A DNA stretch of 15,022 bases, from NCBI GenBank assembly GCA_046086225.1, contig JBJSXF010000102.1, forward strand, positions 1 to 15,022. Direction: 5' to 3'. Positions 12,323-15,022 of this stretch are shown here, piece by piece (the first letter of the stretch is position 1; each line of letters starts with the position of its first letter). The position numbers and the translations under genes are program-made. Below the pieces are notes generated by a model. The model had not been told where the DNA came from. It did no database searches and saw only the letters and a program-made list of their open reading frames with translations. This DNA is from JBJSXF01 sp046086225 (GTDB lineage: Bacteria > Actinomycetota > Acidimicrobiia > IMCC26256 > PALSA-610).

Positions 12323-13047
12323 TGGAACACTCGACCCGCGCCGACGCGGTGCGCAGTGAAGCCGCGGCGCTCGCAACCGCAGCCGAAGCGGCGGGACCCA
12401 CGGCCCCGGTGCCGACGTGCCCGGGCTGGGATGTTGCCGAGCTCGTCGGCCACCTCGGTGTGGTGCACCGCTGGGCCCGCTCGGTGCTCGCCGGGAGTCC
12501 GGCATTCCCCGCGGTCGAGGTGCCCGACGGACCGCAGCGCCCCGATTGGCTGCGCCTCGGCGCGAGCGATCTGGCCGACGCGCTCGCCGCGTCCGACCCG
12601 GGCGAGCCGGCCTGGTCGTGGACCGACGATCACACCGTCGGCTTCTGGGCTCGGCGCCAGGCCGCCGAGACCGCCGTGCACCGGATCGACGCCCAGCTCG
12701 CGGCCGCCGCGGTGGGTGCGGGCGCGGTCGAGCCGGTCGACCGGGAACTCGCCGTGGATGACATCGATGAATTCCTGGGCATGTTGACCGCCCGCCGTGA
12801 AGCCCCCGTGCTCCCGGCGACGGGCACCGTGCACCTCCACTGCACGGACGGTGAGGGCGAATGGCTGGTGCGGCTCGACGGGGGTCGGCCGGTCGTGACG
12901 CGTGAGCACGCCAAGGGCGACGTCGCCCTCCGCGGGACGGCGAGCGATCTCCTCCTGGTGGTCTACGGACGGCTCCCGCTCGATGCGGTGGAGACGTTCG
13001 GGGATCCGGACCTCGCCCGGACCTTCGTCGCGGCGCTCAGCTGGTGA
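12322..13047 (+). CDS. Maleylpyruvate isomerase-family (MDMPI/DinB-like) mycothiol-dependent protein
   Basis: This 241-residue protein has the actinobacterial MDMPI layout. The N-terminal four-helix DinB-like domain includes PTCPGWDVAELVGHLGVVHRWA with His44, and FWARRQAAETAVHRIDAQ with Glu116 and His120. These match the His / Glu-x3-His metal triad of mycothiol-dependent maleylpyruvate isomerase. The C-terminal domain (about 165-241, with VHLHCTDGEGEWLVRL and GTASDLLLVVYGRLPLDAVETFGD) is the usual MDMPI_C. Members are thiol-dependent transferases or isomerases using mycothiol; the substrate here is not known. The gene is coupled to the SRAP gene upstream. The 3' end overlaps the convergent TetR gene by 11 bp (13037-13047). 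Confidence 0.85.
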   Translation: MEHSTRADAVRSEAAALATAAEAAGPTAPVPTCPGWDVAELVGHLGVVHRWARSVLAGSPAFPAVEVPDGPQRPDWLRLGASDLADALAASDPGEPAWSWTDDHTVGFWARRQAAETAVHRIDAQLAAAAVGAGAVEPVDRELAVDDIDEFLGMLTARREAPVLPATGTVHLHCTDGEGEWLVRLDGGRPVVTREHAKGDVALRGTASDLLLVVYGRLPLDAVETFGDPDLARTFVAALSW

Positions 13048-13681
13048 CCGCGACCGCGGCCCGGAGCACCGAGATGACGTGCTCCCGGCGGGCGGCGAGC
13101 GCCTCGACCGACATCGGGTCGGTGTCGAGCAGGTCGCTCATCAGCCGGCCGTCGGAGAGGTAGGAGAGCACGGCGCCGTAGCCGGTGAGCAGCAGTTGGC
13201 GGGCGTCGTAGCGGCGCAGGCGCCCGGCGTCCATCTCGCGTTCGAGGAACTCGGCCCCCCGCTCGAACATGGGCTTCAGCATCACCTGGAGCTCGGCTCC
13301 GAGCACGGGCCCGCCCTCGAGCGCCTCCCAGCGCACGAGCCGCACGACGTCGGGTTGCTCCTCGAAGTAGCGGAACGCGGCGCGCAGCACCCGCTCGACC
13401 TGGTCCCAGCCGGTGCGCGGCCCGTCGATCACGCCGTCGACGAGCCCGGCCCAGCCGAGCAGGGCGTCGTGGAGCACCGCCCGGCGCAGGTCCTCCTTCG
13501 ACGGGAAGTGGTGGAGGAGGCTCGGGCGCCGGATGCCGACCTCATCGGCGATCTCGTTGAGGCTGGTGCCCGAGAATCCCGACTCGGCGAAGCGCCGACG
13601 GGCAACGGCGAGGATCTGCTCCTTCGTCGTCGGGACCGTCGTCGGGCTGCCCGCCGGACGCGGCGTTCCGGTCATCGCCAC
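13037..13681 (-). CDS. TetR/AcrR-family transcriptional regulator
   Basis: This 214-residue repressor-type protein has an N-terminal helix-turn-helix (KEQILAVARRRFAESGFSGTSLNEIADEVGIRRPSLLHHFPSKEDL, residues about 20-64) with the TetR signature GIRRPSLLHHFPSKE, where Tyr of the usual YYHF is replaced by His. The C-terminal ligand domain includes RAAFRYFEEQPDVVRLVRWEALEGG, and TGYGAVLSYLSDGRLMSDLL. The ligand is unknown. The start at GTG 13681 is supported by a TAGCAT box 6 nt upstream. It follows the LLM oxidoreductase gene by 59 bp on the same strand but appears to have its own promoter. It may regulate the LLM/thioesterase pair, though this is inference from proximity. Confidence 0.88.
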   Translation of the reverse strand: MAMTGTPRPAGSPTTVPTTKEQILAVARRRFAESGFSGTSLNEIADEVGIRRPSLLHHFPSKEDLRRAVLHDALLGWAGLVDGVIDGPRTGWDQVERVLRAAFRYFEEQPDVVRLVRWEALEGGPVLGAELQVMLKPMFERGAEFLEREMDAGRLRRYDARQLLLTGYGAVLSYLSDGRLMSDLLDTDPMSVEALAARREHVISVLRAAVAVTS

Positions 13682-13687
13682 ACGGCG

Positions 13688-13693
13688 ATGCTA
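13688..13693 (-). promoter_or_regulatory. -10 box TAGCAT of a leaderless promoter (TetR gene)
   Basis: On the minus strand TAGCAT is followed by 6 nt (CGCCGT) and GTG 13681. It supports independent transcription of the regulator from within the 59-bp gap. Confidence 0.5.
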
Positions 13694-13740
13694 CCGAGCC
13701 GGACGCGACGGAGGGAGCGCCATGGCGATGCTCGCGGAGG

Positions 13741-14703
13741 TCAGGAGGTCGGCGCGATCGCGCGCAGCACCGAGCGCAGCTGATCGGGTCCGCAGAAGAG
13801 CGCGGGGGCCGGGGTGGTGACGCCGTTCGCCGCGTACGCGGCGATCTTCTCGCGGCAGGCCTCGGGGGTGCCCCACACGAGCAGGTCGTCGACGACCCGG
13901 TCGGGGATGGCCGCCGACGCGGCCCTGCGGTCGCCCTCGCTCCACAGCCGCCACAGGTCGGCGAGCTCCTCGCCCCGGCCGAGCCACTCGTGGAAGGCGG
14001 CGTAGACGGGCACGGTGAGGTACGACGCGATGGCCCGCCGACCGACGGCTCGGGCGGTCTCGGCGTCGTCGATCGGCAGCACGAAGATGCGGGCGACGAT
14101 CTCCTTGTCGGGCCCGACGTGGGGGGCGACGGTGCGCACGTCGGCGGCCGAGAGCCAGTTGATGATCGCCCCGTCGCCCTTCGTGCCCGCGAGGCGGAGC
14201 ATGCCGGCGCGCAGAGCGGCCACGAAGATCGGCGGTGGATCGGCGACCGGGATGCCGAGTCGGAAGCCGCGTACCCGGAAGGTCTCGTACGCCTCGTCGA
14301 CCTTCTCGCCCGCGAGTGCGGCCCGCAGGAACGCGATCGTGTCGCGCACGCGCTTGTAGGGCTCCTCGAACCGCATGTCGTTCCAGCGCTCGACGATCAC
14401 ATCCGACGAGGATCCGATACCGAGGGCGAACTTGCCGGGCGCGGCGGCGCACATCGACGCGACGGTCGAGGCGAGCGTGTGGGCGCCACGGGTGTAGACG
14501 GGCACGATCGCGGTGCCGAGGCGCAGCTCGGGGGCCCACTGGGCCGCGACGGCCAGCGGCGTGAACGCGTCGTAGCCGCCCGACTCGGCCGACCAGAGGT
14601 CGGTGTAGCCGAGATCGACGAGCTCACGGACGATCTCCCGTTGCTCGAGCAGCGGGATGCCGTCGAACGGGAAGGTGATGCCGTGGCGGGCGGGGATGCT
14701 CAT
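13741..14703 (-). CDS. LLM-class (luciferase-like) F420-dependent-type oxidoreductase
   Basis: This is a 320-residue TIM-barrel luciferase-like protein. Visible are HGITFPFDGIPLLEQREIVRE, then ELVDLGYTDLWSAESGGYDAFTPLAVAA, RLGTAIVPVYTRGAHTLAST, and GKFALGIGSSSDVIVERWND (the GIGxSS phosphate-binding strand). The later strands are PPIFVAALRAGMLRLAGTKGDGAIINWLS and WGTPEACREKIAAYAANGV. The pattern fits the F420-dependent actinobacterial branch, where deazaflavin replaces FMN; the substrate is unknown. ATG 14703 was chosen because it overlaps the stop of the upstream thioesterase gene (ATGA) and begins right at the conserved N-terminus; the longer frame to 14871 is a shadow of that gene. Confidence 0.88.
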   Translation of the reverse strand: MSIPARHGITFPFDGIPLLEQREIVRELVDLGYTDLWSAESGGYDAFTPLAVAAQWAPELRLGTAIVPVYTRGAHTLASTVASMCAAAPGKFALGIGSSSDVIVERWNDMRFEEPYKRVRDTIAFLRAALAGEKVDEAYETFRVRGFRLGIPVADPPPIFVAALRAGMLRLAGTKGDGAIINWLSAADVRTVAPHVGPDKEIVARIFVLPIDDAETARAVGRRAIASYLTVPVYAAFHEWLGRGEELADLWRLWSEGDRRAASAAIPDRVVDDLLVWGTPEACREKIAAYAANGVTTPAPALFCGPDQLRSVLRAIAPTS

Positions 14704-15022
14704 CGGCGGACTTCTCCCTCGAGCTCGGTGGGTGGTTCGTCGCGGTGCTCGCGCACGATGGTCGATTGGCTGGCGGTGCCGAGGAGCGTGCCGTCCTCGG
14801 CCCAGAGGTGCACGAGGCCGTGCCCGAAGCCCTCGGCGACGGCGTGCACCCGCACGTCGGCGAGCACCCACTCGGTGGGTACCCGGGTGACCATCCGCAG
14901 CGTGTTGTCGAGGCTGTTGCCCCCGGCCCGGCGCCCGAGGGCCTGGCCGATCCCGAAGGGCACGAAGTCGCCGATGATGGCGAGGGTCGCGGCCGACATC
15001 TCGAGCAGCTCGGGCATGCGGA
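14700..15022 (-). CDS. Acyl-CoA thioesterase-like hotdog-fold protein, C-terminal part (5' end outside window)
   Basis: At least 106 residues are visible and the frame remains open to the window edge, so the ATG at 15017 is probably internal. The sequence SAATLAIIGDFVPFGIGQAL, then NSLDNTLRMVTRVPTEWVLADVRVHAVAEGFGHGLVHLWAEDGTLLGTASQSTIVRE has the shape of the TesB-like thioesterase C-terminal hotdog. The Asp-Asn-Thr and final Gly-Thr-Ala-Ser-Gln-Ser strand are at the usual catalytic region. Such enzymes hydrolyse acyl-CoA to free acid and CoA. It is coupled to the LLM oxidoreductase gene by a 4-bp ATGA overlap, so the pair probably acts on the same acyl-CoA or acyl-derived pathway. Confidence 0.75.
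   Translation of the reverse strand, partial: RMPELLEMSAATLAIIGDFVPFGIGQALGRRAGGNSLDNTLRMVTRVPTEWVLADVRVHAVAEGFGHGLVHLWAEDGTLLGTASQSTIVREHRDEPPTELEGEVRR

Noticed and set aside
10724..12505. 593-residue minus-strand ORF
   Set aside because: It is a high-GC antisense shadow of DUF3052 and the SRAP gene, with low-complexity Arg/Pro/Gly sequence.
1..15022. CRISPR array, rRNA or complete tRNA gene
   Set aside because: No regularly spaced repeats, no rRNA sequence and no tRNA with both halves were found on either strand.

Overview
The window looks like chromosome of a high-GC actinobacterium, possibly Acidimicrobiia; that class-level guess is inference. Supporting signs are a deazaflavin (F420)-type LLM oxidoreductase, a mycothiol-dependent maleylpyruvate-isomerase-family protein, a DUF3052 protein, frequent GTG starts, and promoters of the mycobacterial leaderless kind: a TAnnnT -10 box ending 6 to 8 nt before the start codon, seen at least six times.

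Left backbone (1-6853): the 3' part of an acyl-CoA dehydrogenase, a hairpin, a secreted coiled-coil glucosaminidase, a flavin reductase-like protein convergent with a short-chain dehydrogenase, a UbiA-family prenyltransferase translationally coupled to an EamA transporter, a Nudix hydrolase, a convergent terminator hairpin, and the body of a 1-Cys peroxiredoxin (prx) on the minus strand.

Island (about 6854-10631, 3778 bp): visibly lower GC (sampled lines 57-62% against 75-82% in the backbone). It interrupts prx. The first nine prx codons, with their ribosome binding site, lie at 10632-10658; the remaining 203 codons resume at 6853. Joining them gives a normal 211-residue peroxiredoxin. The left edge of the island is the 3' half of a class II tRNA-Leu(UAA), beginning at the anticodon. 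The right edge carries clustered short direct and inverted repeats like the arms of a phage or ICE attP. No integrase is present. Cargo: an NTF2-like protein, a DUF1272 protein, a 5'-truncated LuxR-family response regulator, an O-methyltransferase coupled to a small DUF4405-like membrane protein, a LysR regulator behind a possible leaderless 9-codon uORF, and a fragment of an F420/PPOX-type gene. It reads as a decayed mosaic integrative element.

Right backbone (10632-15022): the prx 5' end and a roughly 490-bp gene-free divergent region, then DUF3052 - SRAP/HMCES - MDMPI on the plus strand. The MDMPI gene overlaps tail-to-tail with a TetR regulator. Upstream of TetR on the minus strand are an LLM oxidoreductase and an acyl-CoA thioesterase (cut by the window end), coupled by an ATGA overlap. 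The ancestral order was apparently Nudix > < prx | DUF3052 > SRAP > MDMPI >.
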